The position numbers and the translations under genes are program-made. This document shows positions 37,628-47,674 of a stretch of DNA of 64,000 nucleotides, piece by piece. Each line of letters begins with the position of its first letter. Position 1 is the first letter of the stretch. The notes beneath the pieces were generated by a model. The model was not told where the DNA came from. It searched no databases and saw only the letters and a list, made by a program, of their open reading frames with translations. This DNA is from Sphingomonadaceae bacterium (GTDB taxonomy: Bacteria; Pseudomonadota; Alphaproteobacteria; Sphingomonadales; Sphingomonadaceae): positions 1 to 64,000 of the forward strand of contig CANJUF010000010.1 in assembly GCA_947477745.1 (NCBI GenBank), written 5' to 3'.

Positions 37628-37981
37628 TCAGGCGTCTCCCGGCTGGTCGGTGAGCATGCGGCGCTTGCGCGAAAGGGTGAGCGGGGCGAGGGCTTGCCAG
37701 AAAGCGAGCTTGTCCTCGCGCTCGTCGCTGCCGTCCGCCTTGCGGCTGAGCCGCTGCTTCCACCAGCCTGCCTCGCCCTCGACCGACCATAGCCAGAACA
37801 GCGTTGCAGGCAGTTCGGAAATCTCGATCGCGGGCGGGTTCTGCCAGGCATGTTCAAGCACCATGCCGCGAGCCTTTGCCCCGGGGATGTAGTCCCGTCG
37901 GTAAGCCTCGCGCACGGCAGAGGCCATGCCCGGCTTCGCTTCGACCTCGTCGAGGATCAGCACGCGGCGGGGGTCAGCCAT
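37628..37981 (-). CDS. Small hypothetical protein, possible NIPSNAP/Dabb-like
   Basis: MADPRRVLILDEVEAKPGMASAVREAYRRDYIPGAKARGMVLEHAWQNPP; inside the P450 operon. Confidence 0.5.
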   Translation of the reverse strand: MADPRRVLILDEVEAKPGMASAVREAYRRDYIPGAKARGMVLEHAWQNPPAIEISELPATLFWLWSVEGEAGWWKQRLSRKADGSDEREDKLAFWQALAPLTLSRKRRMLTDQPGDA

Positions 37982-38738
37982 CGCCGCGCAGTTCCTTGGC
38001 GAAGGCCACCGTTGCCGCTGCTCCGGCGCGCACGAAGCCCGAATCGGCGCCGAATGCGATGAAGGTCATGCCGATCGACGCCAGCTCGCGCGCATTGTCC
38101 TCGCCCAAGGCGGCGCAGCCGGGGATCTTTCCGTGGCGGTCGGCGGCATCGACCACCTTGCGGCAGGCATCGAGGATCTTTTCCGACATCTGCAGCGACA
38201 GCCCGTGGCCGAGCGACAGCGCGAGATCGACCGGACCGACGAACATCCCGTCCACACCGGGAGTCGCGGCGATAGCGTCGAGGTTGTCCATCGCCTCTGC
38301 CGTTTCGATCATCACCATGCACAGCGGCTCGATGGTCTCGCCGCCCGGCGAATAGTAGCTGCGCACCTTGCCGAAAGAGCGGTTGCCGTGCGGCGGATAA
38401 CGGCAGGCCTGCGCGGCAATCGCGGCTTGCTGCGCTGTCGAGACCATCGGCACGATCACGCCGCCCGCGCCAAGATCGAGCGTGCGCATGATATGATCGG
38501 CGGTGCACCACGGCACCCGCACCAACGTCTGCGTGCCGCCCAGTTCGACCGCGCGCAGCGTGTCGATCATGTTGTGCCAGTCGATCCCGCCGTGCTGCCC
38601 ATCCAGTGCGACGAAATCGAGGCCCGCGCGGCCCATCAGTTCGGCCGATACGCCGTTGCCGATCGTCACCCAGCTTCCGACTGCGGGTTTCCCCGCCGCG
38701 TGCGATGCCCTTACCTTGTCCAATTCAGCCTCTCCCAT
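37974..38738 (-). CDS. HpcH/HpaI aldolase / citrate lyase beta-like protein
   Basis: GSWVTIGNGVSAELMGRAGLDFVALDGQHGGIDW...VRVPWCTADHIMRTLDLGAGGVIVPMVSTAQQA...MIETAEAMDNLDAIAATPGVDGMFVGPVDLALSLG. Confidence 0.92.
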   Translation of the reverse strand: MGEAELDKVRASHAAGKPAVGSWVTIGNGVSAELMGRAGLDFVALDGQHGGIDWHNMIDTLRAVELGGTQTLVRVPWCTADHIMRTLDLGAGGVIVPMVSTAQQAAIAAQACRYPPHGNRSFGKVRSYYSPGGETIEPLCMVMIETAEAMDNLDAIAATPGVDGMFVGPVDLALSLGHGLSLQMSEKILDACRKVVDAADRHGKIPGCAALGEDNARELASIGMTFIAFGADSGFVRAGAAATVAFAKELRGDG

Positions 38739-38802
38739 TGGAAGCGAGTTTGCATTTCGCCGTGAGCAAGTCAAAGGTTAGTCCCGGAGCACGGGAGAGA
38801 GA

Positions 38803-40209
38803 ATGATGGCGGACCGGTTCGGGGACGAGCTTGCGGCGATAGTCGGCGAAAAGCACGTCCAGCGCGGCGACACCGTGGACGAGCGCTATCGAACCGACAT
38901 TTCCCGCAAATATGCGACCGCGCCGGGCTGGGCGGTGCGGCCCGGCTCGACCGCCGAAGTCTCCGCGATCATGCGTGCGGCGCACGCGGCGGGGATTTCG
39001 GTCACCGCAATCGGCGGGCAAAGCGGCACCAGCGGCGCTGCGGTGCCGAGCGATGGCGGGCTGGCCATCTCGCTCGAACGGATGAACCGGGTTCACGCGA
39101 TCGACACGCTTTCGATGACCATGGACGTGGAGGCCGGCTGCATCCTGCAGATCGCGCAGGAGGCGGCCGAGGTGCAGGGCGCGTTCCTGCCGCTCGATTT
39201 GGGCGCGCGCGGCTCGGCGATGATCGGCGGCACCATCGGCACCAACGCGGGCGGCAACCGCGTCGTGCGCTGGGGCATGATGCGCGACATGGTGATCGGG
39301 CTCGAAGCCGTGCTGGCTGATGGTACCGTGGTCTCCTCGCTGACGAAAATGCTTAAGGACAACGCAGGTTACCACTGGAAGCACCTGCTGATCGGTAGCG
39401 AAGGCACGCTGGGCATCGTGACTCGGGCGGTGCTTCGCCTGCGTCCGCTGCCGACGACGCGCCAGACAGCGCTGGTCGCCGCGCCCGGCTTTGAGCAGAT
39501 GATCCGGGTGATGCGACGGCTGGAAGTATCGCTTTCGGGCCAGCTTTCCTCGTTCGAGCTGATGTGGGCGGATTTCTATGAGACCCTGACCACCGCGCAG
39601 TTGCCGCAGCGGCCACGGCCCATGCCGAGCGGTTACGGCATCTATGCGCTGGTCGAGGCGATGGGCGGCAACGAGGCGCTCGACGGGCAGATGTTCGAGC
39701 AGGCGTTGGCCGTGCTGATGGAGGAGGGGCTACTCAGCGATGCGGTGATCGCCCAGTCCGACCAGCAGCGCGAGGCGCTGTGGGCGGTGCGCGAGGACCT
39801 GTCGCCCGGCTTCACGCCGCGCCGTCCGTTCGTCGCCTATGATGTCTCGATGGCGATCGCGGACATGCCCGCTTTCGTCGACCTCGCGCTCGCCAATCTG
39901 AAACAGGCCGTGCCCGATGCGACGTCGCTGTTCTATGGCCACGCGGGTGACGGCAACCTTCACGCCAATGTCAGCAACGGGACGATGGACGCGGCGACCA
40001 AGGCGGCATTCGATACCGCGATCTTCCGCGCGGTGAGTTCGTTTGGCGGCTCGATCTCCGCCGAGCACGGCATCGGCATGGACCGTTTGCCATACATCGG
40101 CATGACCCGCACCGCCGAGGAGCTCGACCTGATGCGGACGATCAAGCGCGCCATCGACCCCAAGGGAATTCTCAATCCGGGCAAGGTGTTCACAATGGAC
40201 GCCCAGTGA
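38803..40209 (+). CDS. FAD-binding oxidoreductase (GlcD/D-lactate dehydrogenase-like)
   Basis: AIGGQSGTSGAAVPSDGGLAISLERMN...IGGTIGTNAGGNRVVRWGMMRDMVIGLEAVLADG...SAEHGIGMDR. Confidence 0.92.
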   Translation: MMADRFGDELAAIVGEKHVQRGDTVDERYRTDISRKYATAPGWAVRPGSTAEVSAIMRAAHAAGISVTAIGGQSGTSGAAVPSDGGLAISLERMNRVHAIDTLSMTMDVEAGCILQIAQEAAEVQGAFLPLDLGARGSAMIGGTIGTNAGGNRVVRWGMMRDMVIGLEAVLADGTVVSSLTKMLKDNAGYHWKHLLIGSEGTLGIVTRAVLRLRPLPTTRQTALVAAPGFEQMIRVMRRLEVSLSGQLSSFELMWADFYETLTTAQLPQRPRPMPSGYGIYALVEAMGGNEALDGQMFEQALAVLMEEGLLSDAVIAQSDQQREALWAVREDLSPGFTPRRPFVAYDVSMAIADMPAFVDLALANLKQAVPDATSLFYGHAGDGNLHANVSNGTMDAATKAAFDTAIFRAVSSFGGSISAEHGIGMDRLPYIGMTRTAEELDLMRTIKRAIDPKGILNPGKVFTMDAQ

Positions 40210-40231
40210 ATTTGCAAGAGAGGACGAAGCC

Positions 40232-41197
40232 ATGATCCGCCGTTTCTACATCATGCCGCTCAACCACCGCGCCACGCCCGAAAGGGTTGCGGAATTCATC
40301 GAGGTCTACGACGCCTGCGACCAGTTCATCCCGGGGCTCTCGGCATCGGCGGCGGGGCTGGATTTCGGCGGCGAGACCGTGGTGTGGGAGAACATATTCG
40401 ACAGCGAAGAGACCTATTCGGGCCTCTACATGGTTCATCCCTATCACGGCTGCTCGCTCGACAGCTACCTGATGGCGGACAGTCCCGAACTGCTCACCCA
40501 CGACATCTTCACCGTGCGCTACGAGATCCCGGGAGACGTGCCGCGCATCGAAAGCGGCATACGCAGACTGGTTCTGATGAATATCTCGGATGAAACTGAA
40601 TCAATTGCGGAAAAGCATCTGTCCGAATGCGCAGAGCACGCCGCGACCACGGTGTTCCACCGCGACAACGTCAATTGGGTATCGCCCAAGGGTAAGGCCT
40701 GGACGCACATCCTTGAGCAGGGTTTCGCAGACGAAGAGTCGCTCGACGCCTATCTCGAAACCGCGCACGGCATCGCCACGTCGAGTAAGGACGGGCTGCG
40801 GCGGCTTGGCATCGATATTTCCAGTCTCAAGATCCTGGCCTATCCTTTTGAACTGAAGGAACCACAGATCCCTGCGCCGCTTCCCGAGGATGGTCCGGCC
40901 TTCTACGCCATCACCGCCCAACTGGCGCCCGAGGATGTCGCCGCCTATGTCGCGCTGCTGGAGAGTTCCTACGATCTGCACATGGCGGCAAACGGCTGCA
41001 AGCTGGTGCAGCGGCTGCGCACGGTCGATCAGGGCTACCTCGGCGCGGAAGTGCAGTCGATCTGGGAGATGCCGTCGATCGCGCACTACAACCCGATGCG
41101 TTTCAGTACCGGCGGCGACGCGAACTGGAACCGCTACGCGCTGGAGGCGATGGCCTTGGTCAAGGGGGGAACGCGGCGGTTTTACCGGGGCGTATGA
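40232..41197 (+). CDS. Hypothetical protein, apparently three-repeat Dabb/EthD-like
   Basis: Three segments beginning MIRRFYIMPLN, IRRLVLMNISD and PAFYAITAQLA, each ~100 aa. Confidence 0.5.
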   Translation: MIRRFYIMPLNHRATPERVAEFIEVYDACDQFIPGLSASAAGLDFGGETVVWENIFDSEETYSGLYMVHPYHGCSLDSYLMADSPELLTHDIFTVRYEIPGDVPRIESGIRRLVLMNISDETESIAEKHLSECAEHAATTVFHRDNVNWVSPKGKAWTHILEQGFADEESLDAYLETAHGIATSSKDGLRRLGIDISSLKILAYPFELKEPQIPAPLPEDGPAFYAITAQLAPEDVAAYVALLESSYDLHMAANGCKLVQRLRTVDQGYLGAEVQSIWEMPSIAHYNPMRFSTGGDANWNRYALEAMALVKGGTRRFYRGV

Positions 41198-41223
41198 GAC
41201 CAAGGATGTAGGCCGATCACTTC

Positions 41224-41306
41224 GTCATTGCGAGCGTAGCGAAGCAATCCAGAGCCAGTTGCAATACCCCTGGATTGCTTCGGGGCCTTGCCCCTCGCAA
41301 TGACGG
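41224..41306. repeat. Palindromic intergenic repeat, copy 2 (CGTCATTGCGAG...CTCGCAATGACG)
   Basis: Same arms and internal GAAGCAATCCAGAG / CTGGATTGCTTCG as 4219..4304; also at a convergent junction. Confidence 0.85.
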
Positions 41307-41313
41307 CCGACAT

Positions 41314-41709
41314 CTACTTCTTCTCGGGCTTGTTGAACTGCACCTTGCACTGCGAAATGCGCCACCCGTCGGCAGTGCGCACCACGGTGCGGTGGTACCA
41401 GCCGGTGTTCGAGAACTTGGGATCGTTGCCGATGAACGAATAGGACTGAATCGTCTCGGCGCTGTCGCCATTGAGCTCGATTCGGGTCGCGCCGGGCATA
41501 TGCAGCCCGTGCGGTGCCTGGCTGAGCATGTCGTTGATCGCCTGATGCCCCTCAAGGTCGCGGCCGTAGACGGTGTAGACCGCATCGGGAGTGAACACGT
41601 CGAGCCATTCCTCGAATGTGTTGACCTCGAGGCGCAGGCAATATTCGTCGAGGATCGCCCGGATGCCTTCGATGTCCGCCAGTTGCTGCGGTGTGTAAGC
41701 CGTCATCAT
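41314..41709 (-). CDS. SnoaL/NTF2-like family protein
   Basis: QLADIEGIRAILDEYCLRLEVNTFEEWLDVFTPDAVYTVYG...GWYHRTVVRTADGWRISQCKVQF. Confidence 0.85.
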   Translation of the reverse strand: MMTAYTPQQLADIEGIRAILDEYCLRLEVNTFEEWLDVFTPDAVYTVYGRDLEGHQAINDMLSQAPHGLHMPGATRIELNGDSAETIQSYSFIGNDPKFSNTGWYHRTVVRTADGWRISQCKVQFNKPEKK

Positions 41710-41728
41710 TCTCTCCCGTCAAAACCGG

Positions 41729-42796
41729 TCAGGTGCAATTTTCCATGCTTTCGCGCGCCATCCGGGCGAGCAGCGGGAATGCCTTGGCCCGGTCTGCCGC
41801 CTGCGCGCTCGCCGCAGTGCCGCGCAGCACGCGGCCCTTGATGCCATGAAAGATCGCCGCCAGCCGGAACAGGTTGAAGGCGATGTAGAATTCGTAATTC
41901 GCGATGCTTTCGCGCCCGGTGCGCGCGCAGTAGGCAGCGACATAGTCTGCCTCGCTCGGGATATTGAGCGCGGCAAGGTCTGCGCCGGCCAGCCCCGGTA
42001 CAATGCTCGGCGGCATCCGGTACATCATCGTATGATAGGCGAAATCGGCGAGCGGATGACCCAAGGTCGACAGTTCCCAGTCGAGCACGGCAAGCACACG
42101 CGGTTCGCTGGGGTGGAAGATCATGTTGTCGCAGCGCATGTCGCCGTGGACGACGCTGCTCTCGTCGCCCGCCGGAATGTTGCCCGGAAGCCATGCGACC
42201 AGCGCGTCCATGTCTGAGTTGCGGCCCGCCAGCTCGTCGGCGAGATACTGCTTCGACCAGCGCCCGATCTGCCGCGCAAAATAATTGCCCGGCTTGCCGT
42301 AGTCGCCAAGCCCGATCGCTTCCGGATCGAAGCTGTGAAGCTGCGCCATGACCGCGTTCATCGCGTCGAAATAGTCGGGACGCGCCTCGCGGCTGACATC
42401 GGGGAAGGTGTTGTCCCAGAAGATGCGGCCTTCGACCATGTCCATCACGTAGAACATGGTGCCGATCACGCTCTCGTCGGTGCACAGCCCGTGGATGTGG
42501 GCGACCGGGAAGCCCGCCTTGCCGAGCGCGGCCTGCACCTTGGCCTCGCGATCGACCGCGTGCGCGCCGGGCAGCAGCTCGCCCGGTGGCTTGCGGCGCA
42601 GCACATAGTTGCGCGCGGGCGTGACCAGCTTGTACGTCGGGTTCGACTGGCCGCCCTTGAACTGCTCGACGCTGAGCGGCCCGTCAAAATCCGCAACATT
42701 GCCCTGCATCCACGCCAACAGCGCCGCCTGATCGAAGCCATAGCCTTCGCGCACCGCGGTGGTGCCGGTGTTCGCCTCGGTCAGCGCGGCAGTCAT
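41729..42796 (-). CDS. Phosphotransferase (APH/ACAD10-11 N-terminal-like) family protein
   Basis: VEQFKGGQSNPTYKLVTPARNYVLRRKPPG...SSVVHGDMRCDNMIFHPSEPRVLAVLDWELSTLGHPLADFAYHTMMYR. Confidence 0.92.
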   Translation of the reverse strand: MTAALTEANTGTTAVREGYGFDQAALLAWMQGNVADFDGPLSVEQFKGGQSNPTYKLVTPARNYVLRRKPPGELLPGAHAVDREAKVQAALGKAGFPVAHIHGLCTDESVIGTMFYVMDMVEGRIFWDNTFPDVSREARPDYFDAMNAVMAQLHSFDPEAIGLGDYGKPGNYFARQIGRWSKQYLADELAGRNSDMDALVAWLPGNIPAGDESSVVHGDMRCDNMIFHPSEPRVLAVLDWELSTLGHPLADFAYHTMMYRMPPSIVPGLAGADLAALNIPSEADYVAAYCARTGRESIANYEFYIAFNLFRLAAIFHGIKGRVLRGTAASAQAADRAKAFPLLARMARESMENCT

Positions 42797-42803
42797 CGGC
42801 AGT

Positions 42804-43685
42804 CTATTTCCTGTCCCAGGGATAGAACGCGGGCATCTGGCTCGCCTTGCCGGGGAAATTCGGCGTGCGCTTTTCGAGAAAGGCGGCGACGCCCTCCTTG
42901 CCGTCGATCTGCGAGGTGTAGAACACGCCCAGCGATTCCACTTCGTGCGCGTCGCGCGGGTGAGGCAGGCCGCAATTGCGCAGGGTAAGCTGCCGCATCA
43001 GCGCAATGCCGACTGGAGAGCGGTCCTTGACCAGCGAGCGAGCAAGCGTGCAGGCGTCCTCGACCAGCGTCTCAGGCTCGTGAATCGAGCGTATCAGCCC
43101 CAGTTCGAGCGCTTCCTCGGCGGAAAGGATGTCCGCACGGTAAAACAGCTCCAGAGCCTTTTCGAGGCCGACGATACGCGGCAGGAACCAGGTCGAGCAG
43201 GCCTCGGGCGTGATGCCGATGCGCCCGAACACGAAACCGAACCGCGCCTTGGTCGAGGCGAGGCGCATGTCCATCGCCAGCTGCATGGTTGCGCCGATTC
43301 CTACCGCTGCGCCGTTGATCGCGCCGATGATCGGCTTGAGGCAATCGAACATGGCCAGCGTCACCTGTCCGCCGGTATCGCGCACGCCGCTTTCGATCTC
43401 GGGCTTGAGCGGCCAGTTCGACATGTCTTCCAGCGTCGGCGACAGGCTCTCGTCGAGGCCGAACACGTTGCCGCCAACCGAAAGGTCCATGCCCGCGCAG
43501 AACGCCTTGCCCTCGCCGGTGACGACGATCGCGCGCACGGCATCGTCGCCGCTGGCGCGCTTGTAGGCGTCCTCGAGCTCGTTCGCCATATCGACAGTGA
43601 AGGCGTTCATCACCTCGGGGCGGTTGAGCGTCAGGCGCAGCAGCCCGTCGTCCACTTCGTAGCGTATCGTCGAATATCCGCTCAT
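42804..43685 (-). CDS. Enoyl-CoA hydratase/isomerase family protein
   Basis: LRLTLNRPEVMNAFTVDMANEL...AFCAGMDLSVGG...IGAINGAAVGIGATMQLAMDMRLAS. Start ATG 43685. Confidence 0.93.
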   Translation of the reverse strand: MSGYSTIRYEVDDGLLRLTLNRPEVMNAFTVDMANELEDAYKRASGDDAVRAIVVTGEGKAFCAGMDLSVGGNVFGLDESLSPTLEDMSNWPLKPEIESGVRDTGGQVTLAMFDCLKPIIGAINGAAVGIGATMQLAMDMRLASTKARFGFVFGRIGITPEACSTWFLPRIVGLEKALELFYRADILSAEEALELGLIRSIHEPETLVEDACTLARSLVKDRSPVGIALMRQLTLRNCGLPHPRDAHEVESLGVFYTSQIDGKEGVAAFLEKRTPNFPGKASQMPAFYPWDRK

Positions 43686-44872
43686 CACCACGGTCCCTTT
43701 GCTGTTTGCCCGGCTTCTTTCCACTCGCGCTTGATCTTCTTGGCGAGGCTCCACTTGTGGACCTCGGTCGGCCCGTCATAGATGCGGAAAGCGCGGATTT
43801 CGCGGAAAACCTGCTCGACCACCGTTTTGTCGGTGACGCCGAGGCCGCCCATCACCTGCACGCAATTGTCGGCGATCTTCATCAGCGCCTCGGATACGCT
43901 GACCTTGGCCATCGAGCTTTCGACCGTGCCTAGCGAGCCGCTGTCGAGCACGCCCGCGCACCAGTCGATCATCAGCTCGCACTGCTTGATGAGGATCTTG
44001 TTGTCGGCGAGCATAAAGCCGACGCCTTCGTGCTCGATCAGCACCTTGCCGAAAGCCTCGCGGCGGCAGGCGTAGTCTGTGGCGATCTCGTTCGCGCGGA
44101 TGCAGGCGCCAAGCCAGCGCATGCAGTGCGAGAGGCGGGCAGGGGAGAGGCGCACCTGCGCATATTTGAAGCCTTCGCCTGCCTGGCCGAGCATCTGGTC
44201 GGCCGGAATACGCACGTTGTCGATGCTGAGCGTGGCGTGGCTGCCGGGCATCGAATTATCGATGGTGTTGGGAATCTCGTCGATGCTGATCGCGGGATCG
44301 GGCAGGTCGACGAGGAACATGCACGCGCCTTCATCGGCCTTGGCCATGACGATGCCGACCTTCGCGCCCTCGTAGCCGGTGATGAAGGTCTTGCGGCCGT
44401 TGACCACCCAGTGGTTGCCGTCCAGCGCGCAGGTGGTCTTCATCATCGACGGGTCAGAACCCGCGCCGCCCCAGCCGGCAGGCTCGGTCATCAGGAAGGC
44501 CGAGCGGGCCTGACCCGATACCAGCGGATCGAGGAAGCGCGCCTTCTGCTGCGCGCTGGCGACATGGCTGATGAGGTACATGTTGCCTTCGTCGGGCGCA
44601 TTGGTGTTGCAGGCGAGCGGGCCGAGCGGCGACAAGCCCGAGCGGATCAGCACCACTGCCGTCTCGCGCTGGGTGAGGTGCGAACCGTCCGCGCGGACAT
44701 GCGGAGTGAGCACGCCCGCCGCGCGCGCCAGCTCCTTGAGTTCGCTGACCAGTTCGTCGGTGGGCGCGCCGTGGTGGTCGCGGCGCGGATCTGCCTCATA
44801 GGGGAACACGGCGGTGCGCACGAAGGCCTCGACCTTGTCGGCGAGGGCCAGGGCTTCTGGGGAAATGGTCAT
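43685..44872 (-). CDS. Acyl-CoA dehydrogenase (ACAD10/11-like)
   Basis: LMTEPAGWGGAGSDPSMMKTTCALDGNHWVVNGRKTFITG...VMGGLGVTDKTVVEQVFREIRAFRIYDGPTEVHKWSLAKKI. Confidence 0.93.
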   Translation of the reverse strand: MTISPEALALADKVEAFVRTAVFPYEADPRRDHHGAPTDELVSELKELARAAGVLTPHVRADGSHLTQRETAVVLIRSGLSPLGPLACNTNAPDEGNMYLISHVASAQQKARFLDPLVSGQARSAFLMTEPAGWGGAGSDPSMMKTTCALDGNHWVVNGRKTFITGYEGAKVGIVMAKADEGACMFLVDLPDPAISIDEIPNTIDNSMPGSHATLSIDNVRIPADQMLGQAGEGFKYAQVRLSPARLSHCMRWLGACIRANEIATDYACRREAFGKVLIEHEGVGFMLADNKILIKQCELMIDWCAGVLDSGSLGTVESSMAKVSVSEALMKIADNCVQVMGGLGVTDKTVVEQVFREIRAFRIYDGPTEVHKWSLAKKIKREWKEAGQTAKGPW

Positions 44873-44883
44873 AGCGGCGTTTC

Positions 44884-45648
44884 CTAGAGCGACTGGCCGT
44901 CGTCGATGGTGAAAGCGGTGCCGGTGGCGGCGGCCGAGGCGTCGGAGCAGAAATAGAGCACCGGCGCATCGAGCGATTCGATCGATTGCAATCGCCGTCG
45001 CCCGAAACCCGCCATCTGCTTCTTCCCGCCCTCGCTTTCAAACCAGCTTCCGGCCATTTCGGTCTGGATGTAGCCGGGTTGCAGGACGTTTACATTGATC
45101 CCCTGGCGCACCCATTCGCCTGCCAGATTGCGGCCGAGGTGGGCGACGCCCGCCTTGGTGGCGCAATAGACCGCTTCGCCGGGCAGCACCAATTCCGCGC
45201 CCATCGATCCGATGATCAGCACACGGCCGCGTCCGCTTTCACGGAAGTTCGCCGCGATCATCCGCTTGGCGCCTTCACGCGCGGTGAGGAGCACGCCAAG
45301 CAGGTTGGTGTCGATCACCTGGCGAAGCGAGTTGGCGGAAAGGCTGGTCGCCCGGCCCGATGCGGCGACGCCGGCATTGGCGATCACCGTATCGACCACC
45401 GCGCTGAAATGCGCCTCCGCAGCATCGTAAGCGACGATGGTCGATGCCTCATCGGTCACGTCCATGTCGACCGCGAGCGCGTCGCCGCCGCTGGCCGCGA
45501 TTTCTGCCACCAGCGCGTCGAGCCGGTCCTTGCGCCGCGCGCCAAGCACAAGGCGCGCTCCCGCACCCGAAAGCAGCCGGGCGAAATGCGCTCCGAAGCC
45601 GGCGGATGCGCCGGTTATGAGGCAGACGCGGCCGGTAAGGTCGAACAT
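44884..45648 (-). CDS. SDR family oxidoreductase
   Basis: GRVCLITGASAGFGAHFARLLSGAG; YCATKAGVAHLGRNLAGEW; C-terminal TGTAFTIDDGQSL. Confidence 0.93.
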   Translation of the reverse strand: MFDLTGRVCLITGASAGFGAHFARLLSGAGARLVLGARRKDRLDALVAEIAASGGDALAVDMDVTDEASTIVAYDAAEAHFSAVVDTVIANAGVAASGRATSLSANSLRQVIDTNLLGVLLTAREGAKRMIAANFRESGRGRVLIIGSMGAELVLPGEAVYCATKAGVAHLGRNLAGEWVRQGINVNVLQPGYIQTEMAGSWFESEGGKKQMAGFGRRRLQSIESLDAPVLYFCSDASAAATGTAFTIDDGQSL

Positions 45649-45726
45649 CAAATCAGGCTTTCCTTACAGACAAAGAAATGCGCGTGCGGCTCTCACCGCA
45701 CCCGCATTGCAATTGTTTCCGCGCGA

Positions 45727-46239
45727 TCAGGCGTCGATCTTGGGGCGCTCGGCGGTTTTCCAGTTCTCGCGGTTCTTCTCGACGCTTTCGACCGCCTTGT
45801 TCCAGAAAGCCGCGCCCTTCGAAAAGTTGACGAAATCGAAGGTATTTTGCGTGCGGATTTCGAGCAGCTCGACGCCGTCCGGACCGGGCTTGTAGGTGTA
45901 GGGCACGTCGCACGGCACGAAGAAGCTGTCGCGCGGGCCGAGCTCCTCGGTGCCCAGCTTAAGCGATCCGGCCACGATGTAGTAAAGGCAGTCGGCACTG
46001 TGGCTGTGCAGCGGCAGCGGATAACCGTGCTTGAACCACACGTTCACGACCGAAAATCCCGGGATGTTGACGAGTACAGTGACCTCTTCCCCGCCGGATG
46101 ATCCGGCTTCGATGGTCCGGGTCATGCCTTCGCGGGCCGTCGGATCCCAGGGGGCGACGGTCATGCAGTTGGCTTCCATCAGGCCCTTGCCGTCTCCGGC
46201 GCGGAAGATCTGGAACTTGGTGTTGTCTTGTTCGTCCAT
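45727..46239 (-). CDS. Cupin domain protein
   Basis: VWFKHGYPLPLHSHSADCLYYIVAGSLKLGTEELGPRDSFFVPCDVPYTYKPGPDGVELLEI. Confidence 0.88.
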   Translation of the reverse strand: MDEQDNTKFQIFRAGDGKGLMEANCMTVAPWDPTAREGMTRTIEAGSSGGEEVTVLVNIPGFSVVNVWFKHGYPLPLHSHSADCLYYIVAGSLKLGTEELGPRDSFFVPCDVPYTYKPGPDGVELLEIRTQNTFDFVNFSKGAAFWNKAVESVEKNRENWKTAERPKIDA

Positions 46240-46250
46240 GGCGAAATTCC

Positions 46251-47654
46251 TTATCGATCGAGATTGGGGCCGAAGGGCAGGTCGTTGATCGGCGAGTCGA
46301 GGCCTGTGTTGACGGCGTGTTGTGCCTCGGTCAGCAATTGCTTGTCCAGTCCGGCGAGGTATCCGTCGATCAGGCGGTGATTGTTGCTGATCGTGCCTTC
46401 GTGCTCGCGCGATAGCCGCATGTGCGTGAACTTGCCCGCGTGGAGGCCAAGCTGCTGGATCGGCAGGTTCGAATAGTCCTGCCGCGGCACCTCCGGGAAA
46501 TCCTGCGAATTGTAAGGCAGGACCGTGGGATGGCTGGGCGTGTCGAACTCTTCGCCGTCGGGCCGAAAGCCGAGCGACCAGATCTCATAGAAGCAGGTTT
46601 CCGCCGTCAGCGGCCGGATCCTGTAGCTCGACATTGCGCCGAAGGTGGGCAGCAGGAAGAAGTGCGGGAAGATGAATTCGACCTGCGTGGTCGGCACTTC
46701 GGCATTGATCTTGTTGATGTCGAACATCGCCGAGACGCCGCGCTCGCGCGCGTCCTCGACGATCTCGTCCGCCGCCTTGGTGAAGAACGTGGTGATCGCG
46801 CCCATCAGGTCGTCGGGGGCGTCCATGTCGCGCAGCTTCTCGAGCACTTCGGCCTCGGTGGGATGGACCATGCCCGCCATGCCGGTGCTCAGCCGCTGCA
46901 TGAAGTCGATGAAGCGGTTGACGACTTCGGTGCCGGACCGGGTCTCGTCAGGTATCCGGCCATCGCCATCAGGGCCGAGATTGCTGCGCGGGCTCAGCCA
47001 GTGCAACTGCGGATGAGTCTGCATCGTGTGGTAGCCTTCCATGAAGGCTTCCATCGCGAGCTTCCAGTTGGTCGGCAGGACGGTGCCGTACCACCAGTCC
47101 ATCCTCAGCTTGTCGGCGTTGCGCGCATCCATCTTGGCCCTGACCGGACCGAGCCCGTCGACGAGCGGCAGCGCGTCATCGTCGAAGTTGATGAAGGCGC
47201 AGCCCGCCCAGGTTTCGCAGCGCACCGAGGGAAGGTTGATCTCGTCCTCGGCGAGCACGTTTTCGTCGAAGATCGGCTTGCCGAAAACGAAGGTGCATTC
47301 GCCCTGCGCATTGAAGCGCCAGCCGTGGAACGGGCAGATGAAGCCGCCTTCGCCGAGATGGCCCGGACCGTTGATCAGCCGCACGCCGCGGTGGCGGCAG
47401 GCGTTGTGATAGGCCCTGATCCCGGTGGGCGTGTTGATGACGATCACCGATTTGTCGAGGATCGTGTATTCGGTAAAATCACCGACTTCGGGAATTTCCT
47501 CAAGGCGGCAGGCCATCTGCCAGACCTTGGGCCAGAAATGCTCCTTCTCCATCTCGAAGAAGTGCTCGTCGTAATAACGCTCGGCGGGGATGCGTTCGGG
47601 ATCGGTGATCTGGAACGGCACCTTGGCCAGGGCTTCGTCGATCTGGGTTGTCAT
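46251..47654 (-). CDS. Rieske non-heme iron oxygenase, alpha subunit
   Basis: Rieske CRHRGVRLINGPGHLGEGGFICPFHGWRF; mononuclear iron EGYHTMQTHPQ. Start ATG 47654. Confidence 0.93.
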   Translation of the reverse strand: MTTQIDEALAKVPFQITDPERIPAERYYDEHFFEMEKEHFWPKVWQMACRLEEIPEVGDFTEYTILDKSVIVINTPTGIRAYHNACRHRGVRLINGPGHLGEGGFICPFHGWRFNAQGECTFVFGKPIFDENVLAEDEINLPSVRCETWAGCAFINFDDDALPLVDGLGPVRAKMDARNADKLRMDWWYGTVLPTNWKLAMEAFMEGYHTMQTHPQLHWLSPRSNLGPDGDGRIPDETRSGTEVVNRFIDFMQRLSTGMAGMVHPTEAEVLEKLRDMDAPDDLMGAITTFFTKAADEIVEDARERGVSAMFDINKINAEVPTTQVEFIFPHFFLLPTFGAMSSYRIRPLTAETCFYEIWSLGFRPDGEEFDTPSHPTVLPYNSQDFPEVPRQDYSNLPIQQLGLHAGKFTHMRLSREHEGTISNNHRLIDGYLAGLDKQLLTEAQHAVNTGLDSPINDLPFGPNLDR

Positions 47655-47674
47655 TTCAGGTTCTCCGGTCGGTC

